DNA of 64,000 nt. It comes from Anticarsia gemmatalis. Lineage: Eukaryota > Arthropoda > Insecta > Lepidoptera > Erebidae. Positions 20,301 to 31,199 of this stretch are shown piece by piece. Location of the stretch: the NCBI RefSeq assembly GCF_050436995.1, contig NC_134745.1:10106001-10170000 (forward strand), read 5' to 3'. Both the position numbers and the translations under genes were made by a program. Positions within the stretch are counted from its first letter, which is position 1. Every line of letters starts with the position of its first letter. Under the pieces are notes generated by a model. That model had not been told where the DNA came from and searched no databases. It worked only from the letters and a program-made list of their open reading frames with translations.

Positions 20301-22787
20301 AATATAATGGGATTTGATATATTTTTTGTTTAGCATGATTGTTTGGTAGAAATAAATTATTTTTAAAGAACAAACGTCGGAAAGTATCTACGACAAAGTT
20401 CAATAAACAATAATAACATATATTTTTTATTAAAGCAAGCACAATTTACAATAATTGAAAATATTTTTACGTTTTTAGTCACAGCATTGCTAATTAGTTT
20501 TTAGTAGCCAGTTTTTATATTTTACTAGCTGACCCGCGCAACTTCGCTTGCGTCACATAAGAGAGAATGGGTCAGAATTTTCCATGTTTTTGTAACACTT
20601 TTTACTGTTAGGTACTCTGCTCCCATTGGTCGTAGCGTGATGATATAAAATATGCTTTTTTTTTCACGAAAAATATTCTCAAAATTATTTATATCTCTTA
20701 GTACAACGAAGTCGCGCTAAGGCATATCCGCCATTAAAACAGTTGCCATGGCAACGGAATTTTGTTAATTCAATGTCATTATAATATTGATATTTCGCGA
20801 CTTCGTTGAATTTTCTGAATTTTCCCGGGAAATGCGTCATTTTCCCGGGGTAAAAAGTAGCCTATGTCCTTTCTCGGGTATCAAAATATCTCCATGGCAA
20901 ATTTCATGCAAATTGGTTCAGTAGTTTAGACGTGATTGAGTAGCAGACAGACAGACAGACAGACAGAGAGACAGACAGACAGAGTTACTTTCGCATTTAT
21001 AATATTAAGTATGGATTGGGAATTATTTTGAAAAAAAAAACTTTACAATGACCCTACCATATTGATACTTTAGACAGGGATAAACAGCAGAACCTATTAT
21101 ATTGAAGTACGAAAACATAAAGTAGTATCAGAATAGCCGATGCTGATTCAAGTTCAATCTAGTAATAAATAAACTTGGAACATAGACTTTCATACAGTAT
21201 ATTCAAAGTAATTTATGTTATCAATAATCGTCTCATATTTTCTTTTGATTGTCATAACAAATAAGAAAACATATAAAGGAATAGGCACTGGAAATATTAC
21301 CTCGTTTATAGAATATGATGATAATTTCAATACGAGCCTCATATTAGGTTGATATCGCGTTTGTTCTGCTCACTGGGTAAAGATATCGCAGACACGATTT
21401 ATTATGATTGTACGTCATTTCATAGACCATTATTGATATTAGTATTTATTGTACTAATATGGCTGATGATTGAGCAATTGGAGAGATGTTTGTTGGATAA
21501 TAGCGAGGATATTTGCAACTCAGGAAATACATGCACTGTTATCAAAGCCACTGCTTTGTTAAACTATACCTGTGATCTGGTTTAATTAACTTCATAAATT
21601 TTTTTGATAGTTCATTGTGACTATTCAGGTGAAGATAATTTAAGTTTCCGAACATTACTTATGTTCAATTTTGTACAAGTTACTAGTCTAGCGCGTTTTA
21701 TCTCTACAAAATTAGACAGATGAACAACTTTTCTTTATTAATATTTGCAATTGCTCAACAGACTGGATTAACCACCTGCTTCCATCCAATTCAAATAATA
21801 CTTTACTTGTCATATTACATTTATAAATCTAATATTGAAATACCAAAAATACATATTCATATTTTAATAATAGTCGACACGGTCCCCTCTCGCGAGCATA
21901 GCTGGGGGATAACTGAGCGTTATTTGTTGCGTGCCTTTAATATGTTGGCGGATTTACATGCGAATAGAGCAGCACATGCTTTAGTGTTTGTATTCAATAT
22001 TAAATATGTTTTCTTAGAACGTTCTCGGAATATACAATTTCGTTCTTGCGTTGTGTATTGCGTTTTATTCATAGATTAAGTAACATTTTAAGGTGAATTT
22101 TCTAAAATGTATTTGTATCGTGTTTCTGAAGTATTATCGTAAGAATCAGAATTTATAATATTTATGTAAAACTTAACAAAAGACGTTACGATTAATATTT
22201 TTTCCACGGAATATGTCTAATTTCGTGATATTTATAAATTAGTAAATGGTCAAAGTCATCAATAATTTTAAGTCTTTGAAAAGCACAAAATGTAATCTAA
22301 TTCCAATCGCCCGTTTACTTTTGATACTTAAATATTCCGTGGCATTTGTTGTGATGCTTCGCTCTAATAGGATTTACAACCAAGCTTACAGTCTTATCTG
22401 TTTCATTTTGTTTGAAACTTCGCCGTTTCTAAATGAACAATTCTACCTTTATAATTTGCGAGTGACTTATTATTATTATGAAAATAACGACCACAAGGAA
22501 AAGGAATTCAATAGGAAATTGAAAAATGTCTTACAGGAAAACTACCCTCTGTAAGGTTGAACAATAATTTAGAAGTTCCCTTACTCTTATATTAGTTCCA
22601 TTTTTCAGGGACATTTTATGTGATGTTCGTATATTTGAACGGATATATTTCTCAGGTGGCGGTGGTGGCGGACCGCGCTCTGCTGGCGGTGTTCGTGCTC
22701 GTCACCGCTATATCAACGGCGGCCATCTTGCTGCCACAGCTCAACAACCTTCACGTCGGTAACACGCCTCTCAAACCACCCATTTAG
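2146..22787 (+). CDS. Nicotinic acetylcholine receptor alpha subunit, C-terminal 332 residues (7 exons; 5' end outside window)
   Basis: This is a subunit of a pentameric acetylcholine-gated cation channel in the neuronal plasma membrane. Coding exons are 2146-2362, 3426-3560, 4559-4637, 5657-5756, 9017-9158, 13523-13716 and 22656-22787; together they make 999 nt with every phase matching. Visible residues 37-38 are the vicinal Cys pair of loop C, flanked by Tyr35 and Tyr42, which marks an alpha-type subunit. M1 follows the LRRRP motif, then M2 (SGEKVTLGISALLSMTVFL), M3 starting near LYYGVS, a Gly/Cys-rich cytoplasmic loop, and M4 (VADRALLAVFVLV), ending in a short tail. The signal peptide, most of the ligand-binding domain and the Cys-loop lie upstream of the window. 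The sequence departs from conserved insect alpha1-alpha7 and resembles the divergent alpha9/alpha10-like group, but the exact subtype number is inference. Family assignment is very secure. Confidence 0.96.
2975..3388 (+). mobile_element. Helitron-like element, different subfamily
   Basis: It starts TCTTACTAATATTATATAAT and ends CCCCAGGCAAAAGCTAG before a T. The internal segment near 3340-3380 (ggtgatgaaacgggcag) is one I recognise as a dispersed lepidopteran repeat. About 125 bp of a MITE seems to be nested at 3131-3256. Confidence 0.6.
3131..3256 (+). mobile_element. Fragment of GCGCGATT-TIR MITE
   Basis: The order ATCGAATATCGAATGTG, TTCCTACGGCATCCGTTAGA, CAAAATTTTTCACTAGCTTA, GTCGATGGTGGTAGA follows the family order seen complete at 3692-3861. 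It is diverged and has lost its ends. Confidence 0.55.
3426..3560 (+). CDS. nAChR exon B: end of M1, M2 pore helix, M2-M3 linker
   Basis: The acceptor ccgctag ends at 3425 and the donor gtaagt starts at 3561. The 135-nt exon joins G|CG to give Ala, then LLVFYVPSESGEK and M2. Glu at -1' and Asp at 20' fit a cation-selective pore, and Leu9' and Val13' of the gate are present. Thr at 2' replaces the usual Ser, and Arg at 19' is unusual. The exon ends in PLIS, with the serine codon split A|GT over the next intron. Confidence 0.96.
3692..3861 (+). mobile_element. MITE, GTARCGCGATT terminal inverted repeats, complete copy
   Basis: The left end is GTAACGCGATTTTCTACAG and the right end, read inverted, is GTAGCGCGAATCTATACC. 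The interior has GCACCCGCCAGAAGCGCTGA then CAGCTAGCCGGTTGTCGATAG. At about 170 bp with no coding potential, it is the reference for copies at 3131, 10531, 15931, 19125 and 43549. The transposase superfamily is not clear to me. Confidence 0.7.
4190..4395. repeat. Dispersed lepidopteran repeat
   Basis: The segments TCTATCACCAGGTATATCTC, AACCGTGATAG, CCCCCATACAACAAATTGGA and ATGGTACGGAGCCCTTTGCG match, from memory, a repeat common in moth and butterfly introns. Only one copy is in this window, so the family call rests on recognition, and the boundaries are approximate. Confidence 0.45.
4559..4637 (+). CDS. nAChR exon C: M3 helix
   Basis: The acceptor gttcgcag ends at 4558. The 79-nt exon reads LYYGVSTCLVSFSASLSVV followed by TLNISY, which is the M3 helix, and ends with AG of an Arg codon. 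The only donor that keeps the next exon in frame is a GC donor (CAG|gcgagt at 4638). The frame joins to GVRGQPVP, the usual post-M3 motif. Confidence 0.92.
4638..5656 (+). other. GC-AG intron of the nAChR gene
   Basis: The donor is CAG|gcgagt and the acceptor is catag. It is 1,019 bp. The interior is AT-rich with no element recognised. A GT donor four bases further on (4642) cannot be joined in frame to the downstream exon. Confidence 0.85.
5657..5756 (+). CDS. nAChR exon D: start of the M3-M4 cytoplasmic loop
   Basis: The acceptor gctcatag ends at 5656 and the donor gtaaca starts at 5757. The 100-nt exon supplies one base to complete Arg, then GVRGQPVPAMLRELVLQRLA and RLLFINFDTDAPK. This amphipathic stretch after M3 corresponds to the conserved RxVRxxFLxxLPxLL region of nAChRs. 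It exits in phase 0. Confidence 0.95.
6364..6447 (+). repeat. Possible SINE 3' end with A tail
   Basis: CTCACGGGGCGGTTTTACCC and TCGTGGGGACAAC are followed by an uninterrupted run of 13 A. The A-tail suggests retroposition. The 5' end is not discernible. Confidence 0.35.
7585..7690 (-). mobile_element. Truncated Helitron, 3' end
   Basis: Read on the minus strand, the element ends in a CCACG...CGTGG hairpin, GCGGCCT and CTAG before T (CTAG at 7585-7588). Upstream of that lies TCCCGGAGTTTCCGAGGGAT, typical of another lepidopteran Helitron family. The 5' end is missing. Confidence 0.6.
9017..9158 (+). CDS. nAChR exon E: cytoplasmic loop
   Basis: The acceptor tgttcccag ends at 9016 and the donor gtaaga starts at 9159. 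The 142-nt exon enters in phase 0 and encodes about 47 residues of low-conservation loop, beginning GDGGTVTAGGVQVNP and ending ARHNHNHLG. It has a His/Asn run (RHNHNH). It is clearly GC-richer than the flanking introns. Assignment rests on frame continuity on both sides, because this part of the loop is not conserved. Confidence 0.85.
10376..10520 (-). mobile_element. Helitron fragment, 3' end missing
   Basis: On the minus strand it starts TCTATACTAATATTATAAAG and continues with the AATCCCAGAAACTACTG and TAACATCACGCTACGG blocks of the family. It stops before the 3' hairpin. It sits 10 bp from a MITE fragment. Confidence 0.7.
10531..10665 (-). mobile_element. GCGCGATT-TIR MITE fragment
   Basis: AATCTGATCAGCG, GGCACCGTAGGAACTTTTTT, TACTCGATAGTACCGACTGT and the end AGAATCGCGCTACAG are inverted relative to the copy at 3692-3861. 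The second half of the element is absent. Confidence 0.65.
10700..10825. mobile_element. Foldback (hairpin) MITE
   Basis: A perfect 22-bp stem (10734-10755 pairs with 10771-10792) closes a 15-bp loop. The similarity continues outwards with gaps through CCCCCGGTT on the left and AACCGGG on the right, to CACTTAT-type ends. There is no coding capacity. A related half-copy lies at 46660-46713. Confidence 0.7.
11929..12180 (-). mobile_element. Non-autonomous Helitron, complete
   Basis: Read on the minus strand, it begins TCTATACTAATATTATAAAG after an A and ends GCGCGGGTCAGCTAG before T, with the CAAGCGAAGTTG hairpin. It is 252 bp. It is of the same family as the copies at 32465, 45362 and 50505. 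Confidence 0.85.
13523..13716 (+). CDS. nAChR exon F: Gly-rich, Cys-clustered loop and pre-M4 helix
   Basis: The acceptor gttagcag ends at 13522 and the donor gtgagg starts at 13717. The 194-nt exon is GC-rich and encodes a Gly/Ala-rich stretch, then six cysteines in 13 residues (CGSACSRCTCCGC), then a charged helix (REAAARHEQRVAANERTERA) ending LEWKQ. In nAChRs the loop ends with a charged helix (MA) leading into M4, so EWKQ|VAVVADRALL fits exactly. Long open frames on other frames and the other strand here are by-products of the base composition. Confidence 0.93.
13772..13920 (-). mobile_element. Decayed Helitron copy
   Basis: CTGACCTGTGTAACTTCTCT, GGTCATAATTTTCCCCGTTT, GCACCAGTAGTTCTTGATAT and the CAAACAAACAAA run follow the family order, but both ends are degraded and the middle is deleted. 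Confidence 0.6.
14647..14780 (+). mobile_element. Helitron 5' fragment
   Basis: TCTATACTAACATGATAAAG after an A is the family 5' end. Similarity fades after about 100 bp and no CTAG-type 3' end follows. Confidence 0.5.
15931..16216. mobile_element. Composite GCGCGATT-TIR MITE (two copies, head to head)
   Basis: It starts TAGCGCAATTTTCTACAG and reads in + orientation to CGCTGATCAG. At about 16038 it continues with the other end of the element (GATTCTCTACTACTATCGAC) and reads in the inverse order, then switches again near 16165 to CGATAGCTAGCCGGTTGTCG. This looks like one copy inserted in or recombined with another. Confidence 0.6.
16799..17862 (+). mobile_element. Longer Helitron-like element, about 1.06 kb
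   Basis: TCTGCAATTTATAATTTTC follows an A, then a (TCTG)n run at about 16819-16841. The element ends GAGCCGCACGGGTCAGCTAG before T. Inside, AGATGGCGTTA recurs at about 17031 and 17121 and a diverged form at about 17344, each followed by a CAACA-type block. No open frame for RepHel is present. Confidence 0.6.
19125..19260 (+). mobile_element. GCGCGATT-TIR MITE copy
   Basis: AAGTACCGAGGATTTGACAT, GGGCGCTGATCAAG and GATAGCTATCCGGTTGTCGA, then AGAGAATTGCACTACTGCAG, follow the family order. The left end is degraded. Confidence 0.6.
20525..21015 (-). mobile_element. Non-autonomous Helitron, full-length, 491 bp
   Basis: The minus strand starts TCCATACTTAATATTATAAA after A and ends with hairpin CGCAAGCGAAGTTGCG and GGGTCAGCTAG before T. 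The interior has a (CTGT)n microsatellite (20943-20990) and CCCGGGAAAATGACGCATTT, as in the 57-509 element, of which it is an inverted relative 20 kb away. Confidence 0.87.
22656..22787 (+). CDS. nAChR exon G: M4 helix, C-terminus and stop
   Basis: The acceptor tatttctcag ends at 22655. The exon opens VAVVADRALLAVFVLV, which is the junction into M4, and ends GNTPLKPPI with TAG at 22785-22787. An alternative acceptor at 22607-22608 would put a stop after four codons. The preceding intron is 8.9 kb. Confidence 0.94.
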   Translation: MAVVADRALLAVFVLVTAISTAAILLPQLNNLHVGNTPLKPPI

Positions 22788-22848
22788 AGGCAACGCAAAT
22801 CTAGGATTACTTGGAACAAAGTCTTCTGCCAACGAATAATTACGTGTC

Positions 22849-22924
22849 AATAAATAAAAATTGTGCCAAACTATAGTGCGCCGCTGCACCTCGATATAAT
22901 ACCTAAATACATTTCTGTAATAAA
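22849..22924 (+). promoter_or_regulatory. Poly(A) signals of the nAChR gene
   Basis: Two overlapping AATAAA hexamers lie at 22849-22854 and 22853-22858, 62 nt after the stop codon. A third is at 22919-22924. They imply a short 3' UTR of roughly 90-160 nt. Which one is used cannot be told from sequence. Confidence 0.6.
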
Positions 22925-25900
22925 GATGTCTTCTGTTCTGATCACACTAGGGGCTAGTTAGTGACTGGTGAATATGGAATGATATTTATAAATACAGTTT
23001 CTAGTGTGATAGACGTCGTTGGAAATGAATAATGAATAAAATATAGATAAGCAGTTGTTTGTGAAGTTGTGTATGAGACGCACAATGTAGCCGCAGTCGC
23101 CTCGGGCTATGACTGATAGCGAGAAGTTTGAATGAGCCTCTTTTTGATTAAACAGACGGCACCTACTGCTTTGAGATAGAAGCAGTCATGTTTACCGTGA
23201 CTGTGGCTTTAGTAACATCACACGTTATATTTATATGAGCTACAGTTCTACTCTTGAAGTGAAGGCCTTGGCACTGTTTGCTTTCATTCTTAGTGTGCAT
23301 GCTGGTGGCCTACGGAATCGCGCGTTAATACGTATGGAAGTTACTTAGGTTTAAGTATGTTTTGTAATATGAAAATACATGAGTATTTGACGAAAATGAC
23401 TAACTGGAATGTGTGAATAGTATTTCAGTTTTTTGTAGTTATTGGCATGAAATGTTGTGCTGTTCTAATATGCGAAAAATTTGTGGATGCGACTCATTTT
23501 TCTTAACGTTTTATTACTTTTTCCGTTACATTATTTGTCACTGAAAAAGTTCTTAAGAAAGGAACAAGGACCCATATACCACGCCCTACCAATAATATAT
23601 AGCGTCGAGCCCTTTGCCCTTAGAATGACTTGGTGCCGCTTTACGCCACACACAGAAATAATCGCTGTGATGACAAATTGCCAGCTGTACTGTAAGATGC
23701 CCTAAATCACCGAACATTGTGGCCGGATTATTTGAGTGGCTTTCTGTAGAGATTATTATTATATGAGTTAGATAAAGCTAGTAGTCTACTCTAGCTCTCA
23801 GAAACTGTATAAGAAGTTATATTTGTCATTATTTCACAGGTTTAATCATCTTACACAGTGAACAAATCTCGGTTGTATATTGTAAATTGCGAGAAACTTC
23901 CAGAGTTTGTTGATTTGTTTTCCTTTCATCTGAATTTTGTTTCGACATTCATCCCTTCAATTGCAATCATCTTTCCGTAACCATCAAAAGCAGAGTCGAT
24001 CCGTATTTCCTTCACATTATATTTGTATTAGACAAATTATTTGTGCCAAATATTTGATAATGTCAATTAAGATGTTATTGCAATATATTGCAGCATGATA
24101 CTTAGATGTGATAGATATATGCTTGTTATCAATAGGAATAAAAATGTGGATTGAATGTTTTAAAACTTTCTGAACATGTAATTATACTTTAGCAACGACT
24201 AGTTACAGATGAAAAGTCAAACTGTCTCTGATATAATCGAATTCTTCCTTCACGAAGCCAAATCTTTTAACTTCTTGATACTTTTAGAATGATAGTTAGG
24301 TACAAAATATATGGATACAATAATATAAAATAGAATAAGCTCAAGGTTGTTACAAATTGAGTTAAAATTGTAAATATCATAGTAAAGTTAAGAAGAGTTG
24401 TTAATTATAAGCATTGATTATACTGTACAAAATAAGAATAAAGTTTGTGAAACAAAATACTTTCTTTTTAATATTAATAAACGGTAACCCCGAATACAAA
24501 TTAACATCGTATTATTAGCATACCTAAGTGTGCTTCTGGATCAAACACCTTTTAAGTATCTACACTATTTTTTTATTTCTGTATTATGTTTTTCTAAAGA
24601 ATATTGTAATACAAAAACACAGTCAGAGCAACTGTAGCGTTGACTCGTAGGCGTAATTTCTGTTTCTAAAGTACAATTATCCCACTCACTTAGCCACCAA
24701 TTAGAATCGTATGTCACAAGAGTCTTATAATCACCACTTATTTCTATTTATAAATACTCTAAAGGTTTCTACATAAAAACCCTCTTAATATTTGAACAAA
24801 TTACATTAGGAGGTCAAGAATTTTACTTACATTAAATAAATACAAGCTCACGTTGCTTTTTTCACAATAAGGTTCCTTTTTTCGCGTTATTCCATTACTG
24901 AAAGGGATTCTGGGAAACGTCACTTTTCTGTTTTTTTTTTCAATTTGTTGGTCTAAAAACGACAAATGTTCAGAGCAAAGATTAATCAGACCTTTCTAAT
25001 GAGAATCGTGATTCATGTAGTATAATGGCAAGTGTGATTTGGGGCGGGGTTAATTGGATCGTACGCATCCCATACTTCAATGAATATGCCCCGTGTACTG
25101 TTAATGACAAAACCGTTCGTATGTAAAATCTGTCACGCACCTGTTTGCTGTAAACACAGATTAACGCACACTGAACGTAAACATTGAAACCTTAAGCAGG
25201 TAAGTACCTAAATACATTAAGAAATTATAGTTATAGTTAGTATATAAACTATATGGTAAGATCGTATATTGCCACATTTCACCGCCGCAAAACTCATAAT
25301 TTCTTTTGTCATAACTCCACCTACTAACTTTTCAACTTTCGTCTTTCTTTCACGCTGGCGATGGCCCACCCTTCCTCGGGATCAAAGATTGCGCAACAAA
25401 TTATAACGACACATTTTTCAAGTCATATTTATTTTATAGCCAAAGGGTCGCTTTATCCTCAAAACTTTCACACCCTCGTAACTTTTGTAGCGGACTTTCT
25501 TCAAACTTTCCTAGTGAATACTTTCTTTTTCGATAAAACAATATACAGAGACGGGACTGAGTATCAAAACAATAAAAAGTTAATTTGAAATGTATCTATT
25601 CCTCTAACAGAGACCTTTACGTAATGATATTAGTTCTAGATCCAATATTAATAAACTGATATTGAACTAAGTTGAAGACGATATACGATTAGTTACTCAG
25701 TTGAAACTGGGTTCTTGGGGAGGCAATACGTTGTTTGTTTACACCGTTTTAGGCTGGTAAATGTAAACCAAACGTTGGCGGGAGAGATTCTAGATGTACG
25801 TTTGCACATCACACCATTGTCTTTTACTGGAGGCCAAGGCCATATTGTAAACCCTATCGACCCAATTCGAATCACTTGAAACTAACAAGGGTGTCTTAAC

Positions 25901-28900
25901 TTGTGCCGGCATGGAATTTGTATGAAATGAAACGGTTCGCAATCTGGATATTATGGTTCTTAATTACAGTAATTAGCGGACTTTAGACGTTTAGTGAGCG
26001 AGACAATCATTGGAAGGAACTTGACATCAATAAGATTTTATTGAAATAGACTTCGTTTTAGGTATTTCGGTACTTTGGTAGTTAATTGTATTGAGTAACT
26101 TTAGTTTACCTTCTTGATAAGAAAAACTAGGTAAGTAATTGAAGTAATTTTACAGTAAGTATTCCTGACGTTTGTGTTGGTATTTTAACAAGATTATAAT
26201 TAGGTACGTCATATAATTAGTTCGACAGAAGATACCATGTGGTTGCACTTATAATTTAGATTTTATAGATGAATAGAAGTTTTAGATCTTATTTATTAGT
26301 TGTTATCTGATATTCGGCAGCACACATTTTAACCTAATTCTTAAAAGGTTTTACAAATAAAGCTCGTTTTCAAAGAAGTGTTTGCTTCACTTTCATTTTC
26401 TTATAATATTTCCTCACGGTAACTCAATTTTCTAGACGAGTCATTTTGTTTTCAATTCAATTTGTAAAATGGTCACTGAAAGCAACGCTTATTGTATACG
26501 TCTGACCTATTTCATTGTTATTCGCTGAATTATATAATAAATATAAGCAGAATGACTACTTTTATCTTTGAACATAATCTTGGGAGGCTTTGTTATAAAT
26601 AACTACACTTCACAGCTCCAGGCCGAGAGAAAGGAAATGCTTAAAATTAATAATAATAAGTACTTATGTTCTAAATGTTATTGTTTGAGCAATTATTCGC
26701 TAGGCATATTTCCACAGTAGTTTGTTTTTTATTACTGCTGCTATATACTGCTTATTTATTATTATAATACTTGTAGTATTATTATAATACTTAGACCGGA
26801 TTTCACTTCTGTATATGTATAAGATTAGAAGCTTATTAGACATAATTTTGACTATTGTTTTTATACATTTGCTGCAATTTTATCTAGCAAATAGGTTAAA
26901 ACCTTATAATATTATAAGGATTCGAGGGTTTATAGATGTATAGTGAACGCATGAAGTCTTTCAAGTAGATGGTGACAAACAAAGAGCCCAAAAAAGACAT
27001 ACTGAGTTCTTCTTTTCACAAAATAAACCTCGCACATGCAACAGCAGGTAAAAGCTAACAGATCATTGAATACGTAGACTATACATTTTCTACAATAATT
27101 AACACCCACCCAGCTAATTACTTGTAAAACATATGAACCAGGAGATGTATAACAGTACATTTTGTTGACTGATACAATGAATTAGAAGGTAATATTCTGT
27201 TCCTTGAAACGGTTGTACCTCCCACTGAGTATACCCCGCGGCGACAGTGCCTACCTGGGAATAAATCAATTTTGATTTGCTGGCTTTGCGATGTTCGTCT
27301 AGCCCTTCAAATGACACAGTAACGGAAACGTGTATCGAGTAGAGACAATTTTTTGGGGTTTTTTATGTACTAAAATATATTTTGTAGCGATCGGAAGCCT
27401 TTTTTTATGAGTACAGAGGATTTTATTAACTTTAGCGATACTTAAGCTTTTAAATCTGTAACTCCCATTTCTATCTAAGCATGTGATAAAAATGAATAAT
27501 ACATTTTATATCGAACAAAATAATATCAGTATTCACTTGTACTATTTATTATCTGTCATGACAATCCACCGGTTTTGGTGTTCTATTGCACGTTCTACTC
27601 ACGTGTCCCCGCCTCATCCCAACAAACAAACTCCAGTTACATATTTTTCCCAATTTCGTTACAGTTAGTTAAAAGTTATACGAGGGATAAATTGCTAACG
27701 ATTTCAAAAGTTTGGCGGGACTGCAGTCCACCTTTGAGAGCATTTCCCGTGAAATTTCATTAAAATCAGTGATAGATTGGGCGAAATACTGTCTGTCATT
27801 TGCAAACGTGATGAATTATAAGGGCCAGGCGGCAGCAGGCGAATTGTCTAAGTTATGGCTCTTGTCTGAGTTGGTTTCAACACAAATTCCTCATAACTTA
27901 ATATATGTTTTGCAGTAATTTATTATGTCTTACTCACACACATACTTCAGATGACGAATTACTTAATACAAACATCTGAAATCTGTTACAAAAACCTCCT
28001 GAGAAGTACCATAATGAAGGTTTCAAAACAAATGTAAGTACTGTATTACATTACTAAGTAGATTCGTTCGCAGAACGTTACCAAGATTGCTTACGAGGGC
28101 TTAGCCAAATATTGTTCAATTTGTTCGCAATTTCCTTACAATTTTATGTGCAAAATCGCGATGTAAGCGCAGTTAGGACGCCATTAATCATTGTGGGTTA
28201 CTCGAGCCGCCGCGGACACCAAGTAATTTTGTAAAACATGTTAAACACACACGTTTCTGGTTTGTTTACAAACCATAAATTGATTAAGGGTACATTTTCA
28301 CGGTGGTTGGTTTGTGAGCCTATACGGCCGGAACGATACACGTTTGAATTTATGCAATCTGTTTATTGTTCCTATAGGTAGTACTAGTTTTAACAAATCA
28401 ATAGGATTTTTTGGAAATTCTATCGATAACTATTCCAAAATAGAAAGAAGATTAACTACCAAAACCATGACACATATAAACAAAAAGTGGCAAAATAACC
28501 TTGAAAAACGCAAAATGGGAAGCTAAAATGCAAGAGCATTCATAAGACTGTCACAGCAAGTTTCACCCGAAAACTGCGCAGCTGCGGTTGCATTTCTTTA
28601 GAAATGTCTCTCATTGTTTTTGGTTGTATGTCACCTTTTCATTCCCACGAGGTAATGCGTAGGCATAAAATAGTGGTGTTCGTTTCAAGCCTGCACCAGA
28701 CGCCTGTATAGTGCTAGTCTGGTAGTTAGGGACTGGAACAAACGTGCCAACCGCCCACGTCACAACACAGCCGCGGCGTATGTTCGAGCTCTAGTGACGG
28801 GAGTGCATATCGGTTTAATTTTGTTTAATAATACAAAAAGATATCTTAAAGAATCTTGATGTTCCATTCCAGCTACCTTTATCTGTTTTTACTTCTAAAA

Positions 28901-31199
28901 TCATAAAATTTTACATGCTATATAAATTACTCACGAAACACCGTTCGTAAAGTTAAAGGTTTTAAGTAATTATAATTCAGTGCCAGTTTTACTGATAACA
29001 AATGCATGTCAGCATGAAAATAACTGTCAAAATTCTTCCTGATACGCTATCTGTTTCTTATTTAGAAGTTGTGAATGTGACCATAATTCAGTGTTAATAT
29101 TATAGACACCAAAATATTACGCTTGTAACAAACTATGTGAAATGATTCAAACACATTTCGGAATTTTAAATTAATTAATCGACAACGTGGTTGCACATCA
29201 CTAACCCTAGTACAATTGCAAGGCCACAAGCTTTGTGTTGGCGTCGAGACCTGAAAGTACATTCACTGACATTCCTTCGGACGTTATGTATGTATATATG
29301 TATATTTTCCATTAGATTTTTAAAACCTCCACTTTGATTCATATGTAATTATTTTATGTTCCAGAATAAAGAGTTACGGCCAGTTATTACAGTTTAAGAA
29401 TCGTCAGATAACCTCTCTGCAAGGTAAAGTGACAGTAAAAGCATGAAAACAAAATTTCATATCTGGTGAAATATTTGATAGAATCTGTTATTTGGAAGTG
29501 ATACAACTGGGCTTTAATATTTTATTTATTTGTTTCTACAAAAAATTATCCATATAACTTTCACGGTTGTCTATTTTTAATAAATCATAATGAAATAGTA
29601 TGTAACGCTGTCAATAAAGACAAGTCTTAAATCTTATAAATGATCTAGCGGTCTCTATAAATAGTAAGAGAAAACTAAAATAAGATAAAAATAAACAGTA
29701 AAGTTTCATGATAATTGTAAGTCTAAGGCCTAAGGGAATATGCACATAAGTAACTATTGTCTAAAATATTCATAACATCTTCCGCATGAAGCAGAAATAC
29801 CGTGTAGCACAGTATAAAAACGTAAGTTTGTTTTGAAATCGTGAAAACAATTGAAGTTTCTGTGTTTATTATTTTATTTGTGTAGGGGGTTAGAAAGAAC
29901 ATCTTTTACAAAATTGATTATATCTGCGGTTAAAGTACCGCCATGCATCACTTCATATTGATGTGACGTGTGACACGTTTAAATACCGCCATTATATAGT
30001 TAAACCATATCACAATCTTTGTTGTTCCAACCATCTGTTCACCTTGTTTAACGTAACAAACAATACAAATTGGAGTTGACAATCAAACCGCAAGTGCGAA
30101 GTAGCCAAGTTCAAACGTAGTTAATATTTCAAGAAGATTGATCGACGCCACGCGACGCACCGTCAATAATAATATCCCTTGGTTGGGCAATTTCCAGTTA
30201 ACCTCACTAGCTGACAAGGGCATCTTAATAAGACGATAAAAATTCAAGATAGCTTTGAATAATTCAATACATTATAATATTACGCGGTGCCTACAAAAAT
30301 ATTTTAAAGTGTAAAGGCGAGGAGATAGCAATGATTTACAGTTTATTTTTTATATCAGTCTATTTTTTGTAAGCCTACATCATTCTAAAGTATGCGTGTG
30401 GCATATTCGTTGAGGTCATGATTATATTAACAACTGCGTTAGCCTACCATGTGTCGTGGGTCCAATTCTATAATTTAGACCGATATACTTTTATCTGATA
30501 GGTACAAAACATATTTTAAATCTGTATCTGTACTTTTTGTATGTTTGCACAAATCTCGGTTTTAAGAATGAACCATGCTTTTCGATATCACTTGGATTAT
30601 CATCTTTACATGTAGGTAAAATTAACGCAATATTTTATTCCTAAATGAAGGTTTTCTTGGCGAGGAAATGCACTATCCGTTCCGTGTTCGCGTATGTGTG
30701 GAATACGAAATTGCCTCGATGTGACGGATGCTAGGTATTTGAGGTATTGTGATGTGATTTAAATCGTCTAGACACGGCAGAACCGGTAATTTCGTCAATC
30801 CCTTGTTTCGCTTCCATATTTACTAGCTTGAAACCGTTGAAAGATTTGATAATATTATAAGACTAAACAGAATAATTTATGGTTTCGTGTTTTTTTTTTA
30901 AATATGTAATGCGTTTGTAGATGAAATTGTAACGATCGTAAGTCAATTTCTTCACCAGATTTACAATGTCGTTATTTATAACAAAGAAAACTAATGTCTA
31001 TATTCAACGAGTTCGCATTATTCAGTGTGTGTTAGCATTTATCTAGAATTCGCAAGCAATCAAATCGTAATAGCTGCGGTAATTCTGCTTGAATTCAAGA
31101 GTCTTCGAAGAAAATTATTTCATTTATAGTTCAATTTGTACTAGACTTAAAATAGATTCCATCGATCGCTTGATAATATGGTCATATAAAAAAAGATTA
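22925..31199. other. Intergenic, no gene recognised
   Basis: An 8.3-kb AT-rich stretch after the nAChR gene. All open frames are 60-76 codons or shorter, overlapping and without a recognisable domain. I find no convincing repeat, apart from a short internal duplication at 26756-26795 (TATTATTATAATACTTGTAG unit). Confidence 0.5.

Larger units (their letters stand above)
13717..22655 (+). other. Intron of the nAChR gene, 8.9 kb
   Basis: The largest visible intron of the gene, with GT-AG ends. It holds a decayed Helitron (13772-13920), a Helitron 5' fragment (14647-14780), a composite MITE (15931-16216), a 1.06-kb Helitron (16799-17862), another MITE (19125-19260) and a full Helitron (20525-21015). 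The stretches 14.8-15.9, 17.9-19.1 and 21.0-22.6 kb show nothing recognised. Confidence 0.8.

Noticed and set aside
21720..22079. 119-codon plus-strand frame within the last nAChR intron
   Set aside because: It is AT-driven, has no domain or splice support, and is flanked by similar unrelated frames.
22609..22655. Alternative acceptor tttttcag before the last nAChR exon
   Set aside because: Using it in the required phase gives a stop codon after four codons.
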